NCBI GenBank assembly: GCA_963920705.1
Contig: OY987233.1
Location: forward strand, 14,619,459 to 14,683,458
DNA length: 64,000 nt
Source of the DNA: Odiellus spinosus
Taxonomy: Eukaryota > Arthropoda > Arachnida > Opiliones > Phalangiidae
Reading direction: 5' to 3'
The position numbers and the translations under genes are program-made. The notes beneath the pieces are model-generated. The model saw only the letters and a list, made by a program, of their open reading frames with translations, was not told the DNA's origin and did not search any database. Positions 63,903-64,000 of the stretch are shown piece after piece (the stretch's first letter is position 1; each line of letters starts with the position of its first letter).

Positions 63903-64000
63903 GTCAAGGTTTTTTCATGAAGTCCAAATTTATGGAAATTGAGTAGCATTTTCGTAAAGATCGTTAAAAAACGATTTAAGATAAATATACATATGTCATA
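63903..64000 (+). mobile_element. M1 element, 5' part, cut by the window end
   Basis: Diverged 5' TIR (ATGTCAAGGTTTTTTCATG), then ATTGAGTAGCATTTTCG and TATACATATGTCATA at the last base. Confidence 0.85.

Overview
The window is eukaryotic nuclear DNA, most likely from an arthropod (probably an insect). It is AT-rich, with spliceosomal introns, many short terminal-inverted-repeat (TIR) elements and long minisatellite arrays. There are no bacterial operons, no rRNA or tRNA that I could recognise, and no intact transposase. The species cannot be named from what is visible.

The one gene I can support is a BTBD10/KCTD20-type BTB-domain gene on the minus strand. Seven consecutive internal coding exons can be placed to the base (29877-29701, 8001-7672, 2191-2089, 2016-1896, 1504-1407, 1325-1226, 649-539). 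All have GT/AG borders and all reading phases join, giving 1040 coding bases. The 5' exon(s) with the start codon lie upstream of 29877 and were not found. The 3' exon(s) lie left of base 1. Introns run from 72 bp to 21.7 kb. The 21.7-kb intron (8002-29700) carries two of the large satellites. Everything from 29878 to 64000 is further intron or intergenic DNA.

Layout: 1-2191, compact 3' exon cluster; 2192-7671, 5.5-kb intron with element copies; 7672-8001, Ser-rich exon that enters the BTB domain; 8002-29700, giant intron with a 24-bp array (10.9-13.1 kb), an ATA-rich tract (13.9-14.2 kb), a 26-bp array (25.6-26.75 kb) bounded by a hAT-like element, and many TIR elements; 29701-29877, upstream exon; 29878-41000, TIR elements and degenerate AT-rich repeats; 41.8-56.1 kb, four clusters of a ~110-bp imperfect-hairpin repeat alternating with a 23-bp array (46.5-47.6 kb) and a C-run 20/21-bp array (50.8-52.3 kb); 56.1-64 kb, degenerate repeats, nested elements and a 21-bp array (62.2-62.5 kb).

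I use these working names for repeat families. M1: TIR AAGTGAGGCTGTCAC, TA target duplication, about 24 copies. M2: AATCGATTT-rich element. M3: TIR AAGGGAGAATGC, TA, internal hairpins. M4: AAGGGAAACTTGGAGC terminus. M5: TIR CACAGGTAAATCAT, 7-bp duplication. M6: TIR CAGAAGCCGATGAAACC, 7-bp duplication. M7: 385 bp with ~70-bp TIRs. M8 and M9: small palindromic elements. H1: ~110-bp hairpin repeat. S1-S5: main minisatellites. I found no operon-like or defence-type system. The signals worth follow-up are H1, a dispersed ~22-bp motif with no flank homology, the nested M1/M2/M3 insertions, and the zoned minisatellites.
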